A DNA stretch of 61,284 nucleotides from Kaistella yonginensis (GCF_030409525.1 NZ_JAUFQB010000055.1:1-61284), one strand, 5' to 3'; counted from the first letter of the stretch, positions 17,987-28,038 are shown. The notes: generated from the sequence alone by a model not told the origin. A program made the numbers and translations.

Positions 17987-18037
17987 TCTAAATTATTTAT
18001 ACTAATGATAAGATATGCGATCAAATCAATAACGTAA

Positions 18038-19606
18038 TTATTGTACGTTTATTACAACTGGTGGAATCTGTTTTAATGCTTGACCACCCAAGCCGGTTGC
18101 TGTTGCACTAATGTTATACACGTAAGCAATATCGCCATTACGTAATCCTTTTGTTAGATTACCAACAGAACTCAGTGAGTTTCCATTAATCAACATTCCT
18201 GCCTTTCCTGGTACTCTAAACATGAAACTATTTACGGTAAAGCTTACTGGGAAATCAAAGTCTGGCATCACTACAGAAACCTTTTGGTTCGGGATTGAAC
18301 TTGCTGGCATAGAAACCACGTAGTTTCCTTGAATCTGCCCCACTGGTGGTGGAACACTTTTAATTCTGAAAGGGAACGCTTGTGATATTACCGCACCTTT
18401 AGGGTCACGCCCTGAAATGGTTAAAGTTACGGTACTACCACCACCCGGGGTAACTGTCCATTTTCCACCACCACCGCTTACGGATGCTCCTGGTGCAGAT
18501 AGAGAAATTCCTGACATATCAGCTCCTAGGATAGATCCTGAAATTGGATTTGGTAAACCACGATAAAGTACATTCATTTTATCAGCAGTTACGAGGGCAC
18601 CTTTCTGTGCTTTAAGCGACTCACTTCCTGAAACTACTTTATAGGTATGGTTGTATGGTAATTCGATTACTTTCCCATTTACATCCGTGAAAGATATTTT
18701 ACCACTAAAAGTTTTATCACCCAATGATCCAGTATCTAAATTACGTACACCCTGTCCATTGGTAATCGTTAATCCTGGCATATTTAATCCCGGAACATTA
18801 CTGGAATAGTTTCCAATAGCCACTTTTCCTTGTGCAGCTTCGCCTTGAACGACTGTAGCAGGTGCAGAAACAATGGCAGAATAGGCATCAAATTTAATAT
18901 CAGCATCAACTTTTTCTTGTAGCATTGTCATCAATGCATCTGATTGAATATTTCTCGCTTCAGACTGAATCACTTCTAAATTAGATAAGGCAGCAATTAA
19001 CGGCTGACCGTAAAATTTATACTGTAGCCAATTTTTATTTTTAATCGTTTGGCCTTTCGGAAATTCTGTAATCAAAGTTTTACTTGCTCTATCTGCAACT
19101 GTTTTCATATCAGCGTTTGAGCCAAATGTTTGTTGGATATAAGATTTTAAAGCTTCGATCTTTGTCTTTAAATCAACAGCAGTTTTGGAAGGACTATTTT
19201 CATCTGCTCCTTTGAAAAATAAATTAGAAGAAGGCTCTGTATTATTTAGAGCTGCAAAGTTATCTGCAACATCAACACCTTCTGTATAATCTGCCTCTTT
19301 CTTTAAATTACCTTTGATGCTTTCAATAAAAGAAACCAGGTCATTTGTTTTAGCTTTTAAACCTCTATAATTTTCTAAAGGTGTTGTATAAGTATCTGGT
19401 GCATTAGTGGCTTTCGCTTCTAAAGTTTTTTCGAAAATATCATCATTTTTCTTTTCTACCAAACCTCTAGTTGTTGTTAGAGTATCATTGGTGTCATTAT
19501 ATGATCTAATGATTTCTTGGTCAATCTGCATTGCAAGCATCGCAATAAAGACCAAATACATCAAGTTGATCATCTTCTGACGAGGAGTCTGTTTTCCTTG
19601 TGCCAT
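18038..19606 (-). CDS. gldM: Gliding motility / type IX secretion protein GldM
   Basis: The 522-residue protein starts MAQGKQTPRQKMINLMYLVF with one membrane helix at about 13-32 (the motor-shaft anchor), then a periplasmic part of about 490 residues. A helical first domain (about 35-220) is followed by Ig-like beta domains with Gly/Ser/Pro-rich strands (e.g. SVSGGGGKWTVTPGGGSTVTL). It ends in QIPPVVINVQ. GldM with GldL forms the proton-driven motor of the T9SS and transmits torque across the periplasm to GldKN. Length is normal for the family. Confidence 0.95.
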   Translation of the reverse strand: MAQGKQTPRQKMINLMYLVFIAMLAMQIDQEIIRSYNDTNDTLTTTRGLVEKKNDDIFEKTLEAKATNAPDTYTTPLENYRGLKAKTNDLVSFIESIKGNLKKEADYTEGVDVADNFAALNNTEPSSNLFFKGADENSPSKTAVDLKTKIEALKSYIQQTFGSNADMKTVADRASKTLITEFPKGQTIKNKNWLQYKFYGQPLIAALSNLEVIQSEARNIQSDALMTMLQEKVDADIKFDAYSAIVSAPATVVQGEAAQGKVAIGNYSSNVPGLNMPGLTITNGQGVRNLDTGSLGDKTFSGKISFTDVNGKVIELPYNHTYKVVSGSESLKAQKGALVTADKMNVLYRGLPNPISGSILGADMSGISLSAPGASVSGGGGKWTVTPGGGSTVTLTISGRDPKGAVISQAFPFRIKSVPPPVGQIQGNYVVSMPASSIPNQKVSVVMPDFDFPVSFTVNSFMFRVPGKAGMLINGNSLSSVGNLTKGLRNGDIAYVYNISATATGLGGQALKQIPPVVINVQ

Positions 19607-19657
19607 TTTTAGTAAATTTTGTTAATAATTTTAAATTAAATATAAATGGTTAGAAAA

Positions 19658-20344
19658 TTATGATTTCATGGCACTAAGCATACCGCCATAAACTCTATTA
19701 AGACTGTTAAGGTTAGAAGTTAATCCTGATAATTCGTCGTTGAATTTTTCTGAATGTGCAGCCGATTTTTGCATATCTTCAACATATTTCTTGCTGTATT
19801 CAGTTTGTGTTTTACCATGTTCTAGTTGAAGTGAATATAAAGCATTCATGCTTTCAAGATGACTTGCAGCTAACATCAATTGGTCGTTATATTTTTGGGT
19901 TGACCCGGTAACATCAACGGTTTGATTAATTTGATCTACTGAATTAGAGAATTTATCAATTCCCGTTCTTAGGCGATCAAATAGAGTAACATCAAGTTTA
20001 GCATCAGCAAGCATTTTATCTAATTTATCAGATAACGAAACTTCTAACTCCTTCACCTCTGCTAATTGCATTGCACCTGTAGAATGTTTTGGGTTAGGAG
20101 TTGCATGACTGTCTAATAGTTCAGGATATACATTTTCCCAAGCGTATGATTCTTCTGATTTTGGAGCGTCAAAAGCAAAAATGGTAAAAATTATTGCTTC
20201 TGTAATTAATCCAATTGCTAGGGTAACATTTCCTGTAAGTGGGCCAAGGCTCCAGTGCGTTAATTTGAAAAGTGCTCCGATGATAACGATTGCGGCACCG
20301 ATAGAGTAAATAAAGTTGTAAACTCCTTCTTTTGTTTTGAACAT
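19658..20344 (-). CDS. gldL: Gliding motility / type IX secretion protein GldL
   Basis: The 228-residue inner-membrane motor protein has two adjacent helices near the N-terminus (about 9-30 and 37-56). The first contains YSIGAAIVIIGALFKLTHW with the His-Trp pair typical of GldL. The second has ITEAIIFTIFAFDAP with the conserved membrane Glu held to take part in proton flow. A cytoplasmic coiled-coil tail (about 85-228) follows. It works with GldM as a 5:2 complex in characterised relatives. Confidence 0.95.
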   Translation of the reverse strand: MFKTKEGVYNFIYSIGAAIVIIGALFKLTHWSLGPLTGNVTLAIGLITEAIIFTIFAFDAPKSEESYAWENVYPELLDSHATPNPKHSTGAMQLAEVKELEVSLSDKLDKMLADAKLDVTLFDRLRTGIDKFSNSVDQINQTVDVTGSTQKYNDQLMLAASHLESMNALYSLQLEHGKTQTEYSKKYVEDMQKSAAHSEKFNDELSGLTSNLNSLNRVYGGMLSAMKS

Positions 20345-20379
20345 CTGTTATAATTTTTTTTAGTGGTTATGGGGTCGTT

Positions 20380-21795
20380 TTAATTTGTACGTTTTTTAAA
20401 TTTAGCGGTTCCTTCTGGAATATCTTGTACCGTTCTAAATCCTATATAACTTCTGGCTGAATCTTTTCTTTCGTAATCTCTGTATCCGTTCATTAATAGG
20501 TATCCTATATCTTTCCAAGATCCACCACGAACCGTTTTCCTGGGCTCTCTGTAGGCTTGATTTGACAAGTACGGGTTTAAGGTAGAAGCGAACTGATAGG
20601 TTGAATTGTTATACGGGGATTCTGTCCATTCTGCAACATTTCCTGCCATATCAAAAAGGCCAAATCCATTTTTAGGGAATTGTTTAACAGGAGCGGTATA
20701 GGTGAAGGTTCCTTTCTTTTCGTCTTCGATATAATTACCTCTCTTCGGTTTGAAGTTGGCTAAATAACAACCTCTATCATCCATCAAAGCAGGACCACCC
20801 CATGGATAAGTAGCATTTTCTTTTCCTCCTCTGGCGGCATATTCCCATTCAGCTTCAGTCGGAAGTCTAAATGACATTGCTTTTTGTTTTTTCTTTTTTA
20901 AAGATTCATTGTAATCTGATTTCAATTTTGATTTAAAATTACAAAACGCTCGTGCCTGATCCCAAGTTACACCTACCACAGGATAACTTTTATAAGCACT
21001 GTGCCAAAAATACCCATCATACAAAGGCTCATTATAGGCATAGTTAAAATCCTTCAACCAAACTGTAGTATCTGGATAAACCGCGATGCTTTCTTTTATC
21101 AAATATTTTGACCCTCTGGATTTATCTTTAACCGCAGACTCTACATCTTCCCATTGGTATGCATATTTCAATTTTCGGGTATCAATGATTCTTTCATTAT
21201 TAATTCTTTCTGCTGGTGGAATATAGACTGATTCCAAAATTTCTGCATATTGAGCATCTGGATAATCAGAAGTGTTCCACCTTAAAGGAACAGACCAATC
21301 TAACTTCTTAGAAGAATCATAGCCATCTCGTCCTCCTTGGGATTCCATAAATTCCTGATACGCATTCTTATCACCGCCGGCTTTTTTAGAGGTATAGGCA
21401 TAGTCACCAATTGCATTTCCCCCTCCATCAGAACCACCATCACCAGCTGCTTCGGCTAATAAAGACCGTACAACACTATCACGTACATAGTTGATAAAAA
21501 CCCTATATTCTGCATTTGTAATTTCGGTCTCATCCATAAAAAAGGAAGAAACGGTAACCGTTTTAAGCGTAGCTTTTTCTGGAGTATTGGTGAAATCTTG
21601 ATCTGCCATACCCATAACATAAGATCCGGCTGGTATTGATACCATACCATATGGTCTTTGTGCAACAAATGATTTTGATTTGTCTCTTGGAACCAACTCA
21701 CCTTTGGAACCTCCTTTTCCAGCAGAAGTACCACCTCTTTTGGAACATGAGACTACAACAGTCGCGGATAATAATATAAGGAATACTCTTTTCAT
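20380..21795 (-). CDS. gldK: Gliding motility / type IX secretion lipoprotein GldK
   Basis: A 471-residue outer-membrane lipoprotein. The signal peptide MKRVFLILLSATVVVSC carries the lipobox VVSC with Cys17. The mature protein has the formylglycine-generating-enzyme (SUMF1) fold: SIPAGSYVMGMADQD, MDETEITNAEYRVFI, FRLPTEAEWEYAARGG, MAGNVAEWTESPY, TVRGGSWKD and SYIGFRTV. GldK has this fold without sulfatase-maturation function and forms the periplasmic ring with GldN. It is the first gene of gldKLMN. The minus-strand region upstream has a TATATTTA -7-like box near 21813-21820 with a TTG about 19 bp before it. Confidence 0.95.
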   Translation of the reverse strand: MKRVFLILLSATVVVSCSKRGGTSAGKGGSKGELVPRDKSKSFVAQRPYGMVSIPAGSYVMGMADQDFTNTPEKATLKTVTVSSFFMDETEITNAEYRVFINYVRDSVVRSLLAEAAGDGGSDGGGNAIGDYAYTSKKAGGDKNAYQEFMESQGGRDGYDSSKKLDWSVPLRWNTSDYPDAQYAEILESVYIPPAERINNERIIDTRKLKYAYQWEDVESAVKDKSRGSKYLIKESIAVYPDTTVWLKDFNYAYNEPLYDGYFWHSAYKSYPVVGVTWDQARAFCNFKSKLKSDYNESLKKKKQKAMSFRLPTEAEWEYAARGGKENATYPWGGPALMDDRGCYLANFKPKRGNYIEDEKKGTFTYTAPVKQFPKNGFGLFDMAGNVAEWTESPYNNSTYQFASTLNPYLSNQAYREPRKTVRGGSWKDIGYLLMNGYRDYERKDSARSYIGFRTVQDIPEGTAKFKKRTN

Positions 21796-21903
21796 TCTAA
21801 TATTTAAAATTAAGCGGTAAATATATAATATTTTAGAAAAACAATTATGATTTTTTTTCCAAAACGTAAAATTGTTTGTAATATTTTACAAATTGTTACT
21901 TTT

Positions 21904-23757
21904 TTATTCTACAGTAACTGATTTTGCAAGATTTCTAGGCTGATCTACGTTAGCTCCACGATAGACTGCAATATAATACGCTAACAATTGTAAAGGTACT
22001 GAGGCTAAAATGGGTGAGAAACATTCTGAGGTTTCCGGGAATTCGATTACGTAATCTGCCACAGAAGCTACTTGTGTATCGCCTTTATTAACAAGCGCGA
22101 TGATCTGCCCTTTTCTCGCTTTAATCTCCTGAACATTGCTTACTATTTTATCGTAGTGCCCTTGTTTTGGCGCTATAATAACAATTGGCATATTTTCATC
22201 AATTAAGGCAATTGGGCCATGCTTCATTTCAGCAGCAGGATATCCTTCTGCATGAATGTATGAAATCTCTTTTAACTTTAAAGCTCCTTCAAGTGCTGCA
22301 GGAAAATTATATCCTCGCCCTAAATAAAGGAAGTTTTGTGCATCAACAAAGTTTTTAGCAATTTCTTTAGTGAGATCATGGGTTGATTCTAAAACCTCTT
22401 GAACTTTTTGAGGAATAGCATCGAGTTCCGTAATTAAACGCATAAACTCTTGGTTACTCAAGTTCCCGTTATGTTTCCCTAGTTTTAAAGCAATTAAAGA
22501 GAGTACTGTTAATTGTGCGGTGAATGCTTTGGTTGAAGCTACCCCAATTTCAGGGCCTGCATGGGTATAAGAACCTGCATCGGTAATTCTTGCAATAGAG
22601 GAATCTACCACATTACAAATCCCATAAACGAAAGCCCCTTTTTCTTTAGCCATTTTGATTGCAGCCATCGTATCGGCGGTTTCGCCGGACTGAGAAATTG
22701 CTATTACGATATCTTTCTCTGTAATGATTGGATTTCTGTATCGAAACTCAGAAGCATATTCTACTTCTACGGGAATTCTGGCGAATTCTTCAATTAAATA
22801 CTCGCCGATAAGTCCAGCATGCCATGAGGTTCCGCAAGCGATAATGGTAATTTTCTTGGCTTGGTTTAATCGTTCTAAATTATCCCAGATTCCGGCCATT
22901 TTGATGATTCCTTCCTCGACCAATAACCTCCCTCTTAAGGTGTCATGAATTGATTTGGGTTGCTCGAAAATTTCTTTCAACATAAAATGTTCGTACCCAC
23001 CTTTTTCAATTTGCTCCAAGCTCAATTTTAATTGTTGAACTTCTGGGGTAATCTTTACATTATCTTTAATATTCCGGATATCTACGCCACCTTCTAAGGA
23101 AATAGTAGCCATATGACCTTCTTCCAGATAAACAGCTTCTTTGGTAAATTCAACAAAAGGAGATGCATCAGATGCGATGAAATATTCATTATTCCCTAGA
23201 CCAATGGCTAGAGGGGAACCTAATCGCGCAACAACGAGTAATCCTGGAAAATCATCGTGCATCACGGTAATTGCGTACGCCCCAAATACTTCATTTAAAG
23301 CATAACGAACGGCCGTCGGGAAGTCCATTTCTGCATTAACATCCATAATATATTGGATCAGATTCACCAATACTTCGGTATCGGTTTCAGAATGAAAAAC
23401 AAAACCTTTTTCAGTCAACATCGTTTTCAGGGTATCGTAATTTTCGATAATCCCATTATGTACCAAAGCAATTTTCTTGTTATTAGAAAGGTGTGGGTGC
23501 GAGTTATTGTCACTTGGGGCTCCATGGGTAGCCCATCGGGTATGCCCCATTCCTACCTTTGATTTGCCTGCCAGGTTTTTAGAAATGGCGACCAAATCAT
23601 CAACCTTACCTTTTGTTTTTGAAACACTGAATGCCGAATTATCATTATCAAGTACGATTCCCGCACTGTCATATCCTCTATATTCTAATCTACGAAGTCC
23701 GTTTATTACTACTTCATATGCATCTTGAAAACCAGTATATCCTACGATTCCACACAT
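21904..23757 (-). CDS. glmS: Glutamine--fructose-6-phosphate aminotransferase (isomerizing)
   Basis: The 617-residue GlmS makes glucosamine 6-phosphate for peptidoglycan and LPS. The N-terminal Cys2 (MCGIVGYTG) is the glutaminase nucleophile. GHTRWATHG and HNGIIENY complete the class II glutaminase site. Two SIS isomerase domains follow (AISQSGETADTMAA; LGRGYNFPAALEGALKLKEISYIHAEG), and the C-terminus DQPRNLAKSVTVE is canonical. No glmS ribozyme is seen, and none is expected in this phylum. It is the last gene of a three-gene unit, 15 bp after the DUF4270 gene. Confidence 0.97.
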   Translation of the reverse strand: MCGIVGYTGFQDAYEVVINGLRRLEYRGYDSAGIVLDNDNSAFSVSKTKGKVDDLVAISKNLAGKSKVGMGHTRWATHGAPSDNNSHPHLSNNKKIALVHNGIIENYDTLKTMLTEKGFVFHSETDTEVLVNLIQYIMDVNAEMDFPTAVRYALNEVFGAYAITVMHDDFPGLLVVARLGSPLAIGLGNNEYFIASDASPFVEFTKEAVYLEEGHMATISLEGGVDIRNIKDNVKITPEVQQLKLSLEQIEKGGYEHFMLKEIFEQPKSIHDTLRGRLLVEEGIIKMAGIWDNLERLNQAKKITIIACGTSWHAGLIGEYLIEEFARIPVEVEYASEFRYRNPIITEKDIVIAISQSGETADTMAAIKMAKEKGAFVYGICNVVDSSIARITDAGSYTHAGPEIGVASTKAFTAQLTVLSLIALKLGKHNGNLSNQEFMRLITELDAIPQKVQEVLESTHDLTKEIAKNFVDAQNFLYLGRGYNFPAALEGALKLKEISYIHAEGYPAAEMKHGPIALIDENMPIVIIAPKQGHYDKIVSNVQEIKARKGQIIALVNKGDTQVASVADYVIEFPETSECFSPILASVPLQLLAYYIAVYRGANVDQPRNLAKSVTVE

Positions 23758-23772
23758 ATTATTTCTATTTTA

Positions 23773-25365
23773 TTAATTACTTTTTTTACCGTAGGTCAAC
23801 ATTAACTTTGCACTGGTAGGGTTTGTTGGGTTTACAAGATCAGTACCTGCTAACACAACACGATAAGGCATAAAACTTCTGGTATTAAAGTTCTGCGCTA
23901 CCAAACTTGGATATAATGATCCTAGCAGATTGCCTCCGGAATCTGTCGTATAAGTCCCAACATTTAAAACGAGATCATAATTTGGAGCTTCTTTTTCAAT
24001 AATATTTTTGAATGTTTGTGTAATACCAATATCATAATACGCGGGATTTTTTGCCAGATCGTACGCTTTCACCAAATTATAAATTCCGGTACCATATAAA
24101 GCACTCATATCTACAAGATAGTCATTAAGATACTCTTGTTCCCCAATTAGAGGGGTAAGGTTTCTTTGTCTGACAACAAAAGACTCAGGCTTCTTATAAG
24201 AATTGTCCCAATTTCCGGTATCGGTATAAAGACGAATTTTTGCCGAAACAATACCGATTTTACTATTATTATATAGCGTCTTAATAGTCGCTACATCTGA
24301 AGCTGGAACTCTCAGACCAAATCCAGGCCCTCCCATTCCTTGTACAAATAATTTATCGTCACCTGTGGTTTGGTTTGCATTTGCAAGAGCAGTTGCAGCA
24401 GGTGTTCCGGTACGATCATACGTAATTTGATTGAAATAGGTATTTGATGCACCCATGTTGAGCATATAAACCGCCTGTTCTCTGGTAGTAACTCCATTCG
24501 TAACTTTATCATTTTTATAGTAAAGATTAAGTTCTATCAGGGTAGGATCAAAATTAAGAATATAGCCATCATTTTCTACCACAGAAACTTTAATCCCTTT
24601 GAAATAACGGATAAAAGAGGCTGCATCTGCAAGTTCTGGTGAACTTGCTTTTGATATGATCTTATTTGCGAAAAAGGTACTGTCCAAAGGAATTCTTAAG
24701 GCCGGTGTTCTTTCAAATAAAACGCTGTTATCTGCATCTTTGGTTACTTTTACAAAATGAACATTTCCATCAAAAGTTTTTGACCCAATTTGTGCTCCAG
24801 TATTTACATTTTTATTGGAACGAATTTGATCTGCATTCGAACCTAAAAAATCAGTCACTTCATGAACTTTAAAATTCAGAAGTGTTTTTCCCGAAATCTT
24901 GGTTTTTCCATATTTAATAATCGGATAAGAACTTACCACTTTCTTGGCAGCAACTGCGCCGTCCGGATATATATAATCTTCATTGGTCACCGTGGTTACA
25001 GAATCAGCAGCATATTGTGGTTTAATCACCAACACCGCCGAGTCTAATTTTGCATTGAGTCCAAAATCAGGATTCCCACCGGAAAGACGTACTTGCGAAA
25101 CATACGCAGATTTTTGCATTCCAAATTGGGGTTCGGTAAACGCACCTAAAGTAGCACTTATCAGACGCGAACCATCCGTTCTTATGGTATCTCCGTTATT
25201 AATATTATAAGCGATAACTGGGTAAGATGCTTCTGTACCTTGCGCGCCATCTTGAAAAAACTGAGAACCCAATTGATCTGCATCTGGTTCACAATTGATT
25301 AAAATTAAACTCCCAATTACCAGTGTTGCGGTAATTTTGAATAATTCTTGAATAGTTCTTATCAT
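23773..25365 (-). CDS. DUF4270 lipoprotein
   Basis: A 530-residue exported protein. Residues 12-25 form a hydrophobic signal ending in the lipobox LINC, followed by EPDADQLGSQFF. This Cys-Glu-x-Asp-x-x-x-x-Gly start is usual for DUF4270 proteins of flavobacteria. The rest is mainly beta strands, and it contains repeated segments such as YLNDYLVDMSALYGTGIYNL near residue 425. Function is unknown. It is probably surface-exposed or in the outer membrane. It lies between the GT5-like gene (14 bp) and glmS (15 bp), which points to a job in envelope sugar supply, but this is only inferred. Confidence 0.85.
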   Translation of the reverse strand: MIRTIQELFKITATLVIGSLILINCEPDADQLGSQFFQDGAQGTEASYPVIAYNINNGDTIRTDGSRLISATLGAFTEPQFGMQKSAYVSQVRLSGGNPDFGLNAKLDSAVLVIKPQYAADSVTTVTNEDYIYPDGAVAAKKVVSSYPIIKYGKTKISGKTLLNFKVHEVTDFLGSNADQIRSNKNVNTGAQIGSKTFDGNVHFVKVTKDADNSVLFERTPALRIPLDSTFFANKIISKASSPELADAASFIRYFKGIKVSVVENDGYILNFDPTLIELNLYYKNDKVTNGVTTREQAVYMLNMGASNTYFNQITYDRTGTPAATALANANQTTGDDKLFVQGMGGPGFGLRVPASDVATIKTLYNNSKIGIVSAKIRLYTDTGNWDNSYKKPESFVVRQRNLTPLIGEQEYLNDYLVDMSALYGTGIYNLVKAYDLAKNPAYYDIGITQTFKNIIEKEAPNYDLVLNVGTYTTDSGGNLLGSLYPSLVAQNFNTRSFMPYRVVLAGTDLVNPTNPTSAKLMLTYGKKSN

Positions 25366-25379
25366 TAAATGTAAATTGA

Positions 25380-26150
25380 TTAGTATAACGTATTGATTGT
25401 TTCAGCGTCTATGTACTCAGATTTCGTGGTTTTTGTGTCTGCAAAAGCTTTCTCGAGCTCCTTTTCTAGGAACTCATCGCCTTGCAATACCACATCAACC
25501 ATATCCATGCTTTCGATCACAAAATTCTGAAAACTTGGTTTTTTAAACGCTTTAAGTCCGGTAATATTGTCGAACTTCATTTTTTCTTCTACCGATTCAG
25601 ATAACGCTAGATTCTCTTCATTATACACAGAAAGTACAATTTTAGAATCATTAAAATAGGAATCGTTTTTATAAAAAGTTTTTAAATAAACCGGAATAAA
25701 TGAAGCCATCCATCCATTAAGGTGAATAACATCAGGTACCCAATTGAGTTTTTTAATTGTTTCTATCACTCCTCTGGCAAAGAAAATCGCCCGTTCATCA
25801 TTGTCGGTAAAAGGTTGCCCTTCTTCATCAATGTAAAATTGCTTTCTTTTAAAATACTCATCATTATCGATGAAGTACACTTGTAATCGTTCTCCTGGTA
25901 AGGAAGCCACTTTTATAATTAAGGGCTGATCCAAATCATTGATAATAATATTCATCCCAGAAAGGCGAATTACCTCATGCAGTTGAAATTTTCTTTCGCT
26001 GATTTGGCCAAATCTTGGCATAAACACTCTCACATCATTTCCGTCTTGATGCATTTTGAGCGCCATCTTACTCACCATCGTCGCCATATTGTTGTCTTCT
26101 TGATAAGGAAACATCTCTGTGGTTACATATAAAATCTTTTGGTTCGGCAT
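25380..26150 (-). CDS. Single-domain glycogen/starch-synthase-like (GT5) protein
   Basis: The 256-residue protein matches only the N-terminal Rossmann half of glycogen synthase: KILYVTTEMFPYQEDNNMATMVSKMALKM in part, DVRVFMPRFGQI and DVIHLNGWMASFIPVYLKTFY. A full enzyme has ~480 residues with a second nucleotide-sugar domain, which is missing here. The KTGGL ADP-glucose motif expected near residue 20 is replaced by EDNNMAT. It therefore probably does not make glycogen. It heads an operon with the DUF4270 lipoprotein and glmS and is divergent from panC. A regulatory or scaffolding role is possible but unproven. Confidence 0.75.
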   Translation of the reverse strand: MPNQKILYVTTEMFPYQEDNNMATMVSKMALKMHQDGNDVRVFMPRFGQISERKFQLHEVIRLSGMNIIINDLDQPLIIKVASLPGERLQVYFIDNDEYFKRKQFYIDEEGQPFTDNDERAIFFARGVIETIKKLNWVPDVIHLNGWMASFIPVYLKTFYKNDSYFNDSKIVLSVYNEENLALSESVEEKMKFDNITGLKAFKKPSFQNFVIESMDMVDVVLQGDEFLEKELEKAFADTKTTKSEYIDAETINTLY

Positions 26151-26196
26151 AAATTCTAACTTTCTACTAAATTTTTGGGCAGAATATTCTACTGCG

Positions 26197-26204
26197 CAAA
26201 TTTA
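26197..26204 (-). promoter_or_regulatory. -7 box of the GT5-DUF4270-glmS operon
   Basis: TAAATTTG on the minus strand matches TANNTTTG exactly, about 46 bp before the ATG at 26150. No -33 TTTG is clear. The divergent panC has a weaker TATTTTTA at 26319-26326. Confidence 0.55.
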
Positions 26205-26346
26205 CGAAATTTTAATGTAATAATTTTTAATTAACATTAATTAAGAATAATCCCTCAAAAAGGCGTTAAATTAAAGAAGGTTTCTCAAAATTAATTATTT
26301 ATATTTCCCAGAAATTGTTATTTTTACAAGGATAATCAAATTTAAT

Positions 26347-27195
26347 ATGGAAATATTTAGAGACAAAAAGACATTTACAGACTATATCGAGCGGCAAAAA
26401 GAAATGGGCAAAAGAATTGGGTTTGCTCCTACTATGGGAGCGCTGCATCAAGGCCATCTTTCGCTGTATGAAATCGCAAACAAAGAAAATGACTTGGTGA
26501 TTTCATCTATTTTTGTAAATCCTACACAGTTCAACAATACGGAGGACCTAGAAAAATATCCCCGAGATGCAGAACGTGATGTCATGTTGTTGAAAAACAC
26601 CAAAATTGTCGATGCCGTATATCTGCCAGAAGTTGCAGACTTGTATCCCGAAGGTTTAAAAAGCAAATCTTATGATTTCGGTGGGTTAGAAAATGAAATG
26701 GAAGGCAAATTTCGGCCTGGTCATTTTGATGGCGTTGGAACCGTTGTTGAAGAATTACTTCGACAGGTAAAACCCAACAATGCCTATTTCGGTGAAAAAG
26801 ATTACCAACAATTGGCCATCATAGAAAAGTTGGCAGAACAATTACAGCTTCCGGTGAAAATCCATGGAGTCCCTATTTATCGTGAAGAAAACGGCTTGGC
26901 AATGAGTTCCCGAAACCAAAGGTTAAGTTATCTGCAGCGCGATGCAGCAAAAGTAATTCATGAAACCTTGGTTAAAGTTAATGAGTGGTTCAGAATCATT
27001 ACGGTTTCTGAAATTAACCAACGGGTAAAAGATGTTTTTGACGATCAACGTGGGATGTCTTTAGAATACTTTCAAATCGCTGATGAAGCCACTTTAAAGG
27101 AAACCGACTTCTTTTATAAAGATCAGAATTACCGCGCGTTTATCGTAGTAAATGTCGGTACAGTTCGTCTAATTGACAATCTACATTTGGATTAA
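26347..27195 (+). CDS. panC: Pantoate--beta-alanine ligase (pantothenate synthetase)
   Basis: The 282-residue enzyme joins pantoate and beta-alanine with ATP, the last step of pantothenate synthesis. FAPTMGALHQGHLSLY contains the HIGH-type ATP motif (HQGH). ISSIFVNPTQFN binds pantoate. VEELLRQVKPNNAYFGEKDYQQL and GLAMSSRNQRLS (KMSKS equivalent) complete the active site. Length is normal. It is transcribed alone, divergent from the GT5-like gene, and closed by a terminator. panB and panD are not in the window. Confidence 0.96.
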   Translation: MEIFRDKKTFTDYIERQKEMGKRIGFAPTMGALHQGHLSLYEIANKENDLVISSIFVNPTQFNNTEDLEKYPRDAERDVMLLKNTKIVDAVYLPEVADLYPEGLKSKSYDFGGLENEMEGKFRPGHFDGVGTVVEELLRQVKPNNAYFGEKDYQQLAIIEKLAEQLQLPVKIHGVPIYREENGLAMSSRNQRLSYLQRDAAKVIHETLVKVNEWFRIITVSEINQRVKDVFDDQRGMSLEYFQIADEATLKETDFFYKDQNYRAFIVVNVGTVRLIDNLHLD

Positions 27196-27236
27196 AATGG
27201 CTTAGATAAACAAATCTGGTCAAATCATGATCACCT

Positions 27237-27269
27237 TTCCCTTGATTATTTTGGTCATGGGAATTTTTT
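27237..27269 (+). terminator. Intrinsic terminator after panC
   Basis: Stem TTCCC-t-TGA / TCA-t-GGGAA with one T:T mismatch and a 9-nt loop, followed by six T residues. Confidence 0.7.
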
Positions 27270-27315
27270 GTATGTTTAACTTTTTATAAATCACCCCTTT
27301 AATTAGAACAAATTA

Positions 27316-27882
27316 ATGAAAGCACTGCTCTATTTCTTACTTTTAATTCCCATGAATTTCTATGCGCAAGATCAAATACCTTCCGAAAAATTTTGGTCGC
27401 AACTAAAGGCGCATTGTGGCAAAGCCTATCAGGGCGAAATAATTTCTGGCGGCGTTGCTGGCGACGGATTTACCGGAAAAAAGTTGGTCATGCACGTTCG
27501 TTCTTGCGAAAATAACACGATTAGAATTCCTTTTTTTGTGGGAGAAGATCGATCAAGAACGTGGGTTTTACAGATGAACTCCGATAAAATAATGAGCTTA
27601 AAACACGATCATCGGCATGCAGATGGCACCGAAGAGAAAGTTACTCAATACGGGGGCACAAGTTCAAATATTGGCCTTGAGAATCTTCAAATGTTTCCTG
27701 CTGATGCCCATACCACGCAAATGTTGCCCAAAGCTGCGACCAACGTCTGGTGGTTTACGATCGATGCGGAAAGTTTCACCTATAACCTTCGCAGGATCGG
27801 AAGCGACCGACTCTTTACGGTTCGTTTCGATTTGAATCAAGCGATCGCTACACCAAGTGCTCCTTGGGGAACAAAAGATTAA
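27316..27882 (+). CDS. Secreted protein of unknown function
   Basis: A 188-residue protein with signal peptide MKALLYFLLLIPMNFYAQ. The mature part contains two cysteines (C34 in AHCGKAYQG and C62 in RSCENNT) that could form a disulfide, a His-rich stretch LKHDHRHADGT, and a C-terminal beta-rich region with WWFTIDAESFTYNLRRIG. I recognise it only as a conserved flavobacterial hypothetical type. There is no membrane anchor beyond the signal. It stands alone between panC and the SAM-I leader. Confidence 0.65.
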   Translation: MKALLYFLLLIPMNFYAQDQIPSEKFWSQLKAHCGKAYQGEIISGGVAGDGFTGKKLVMHVRSCENNTIRIPFFVGEDRSRTWVLQMNSDKIMSLKHDHRHADGTEEKVTQYGGTSSNIGLENLQMFPADAHTTQMLPKAATNVWWFTIDAESFTYNLRRIGSDRLFTVRFDLNQAIATPSAPWGTKD

Positions 27883-28038
27883 GAGACAGTCGGAATTTAA
27901 ACTTATCATTTTTTAACACCTAATTTAACCAAAGTGTGTCTAAATTAGGTCACAAGAGTACACCTTAGATTTGAAAAGCAAATGCTAATTTTACTACAAA
28001 AATTTCCTTATTATTTTTCAATATTAAAATTATTTTTA

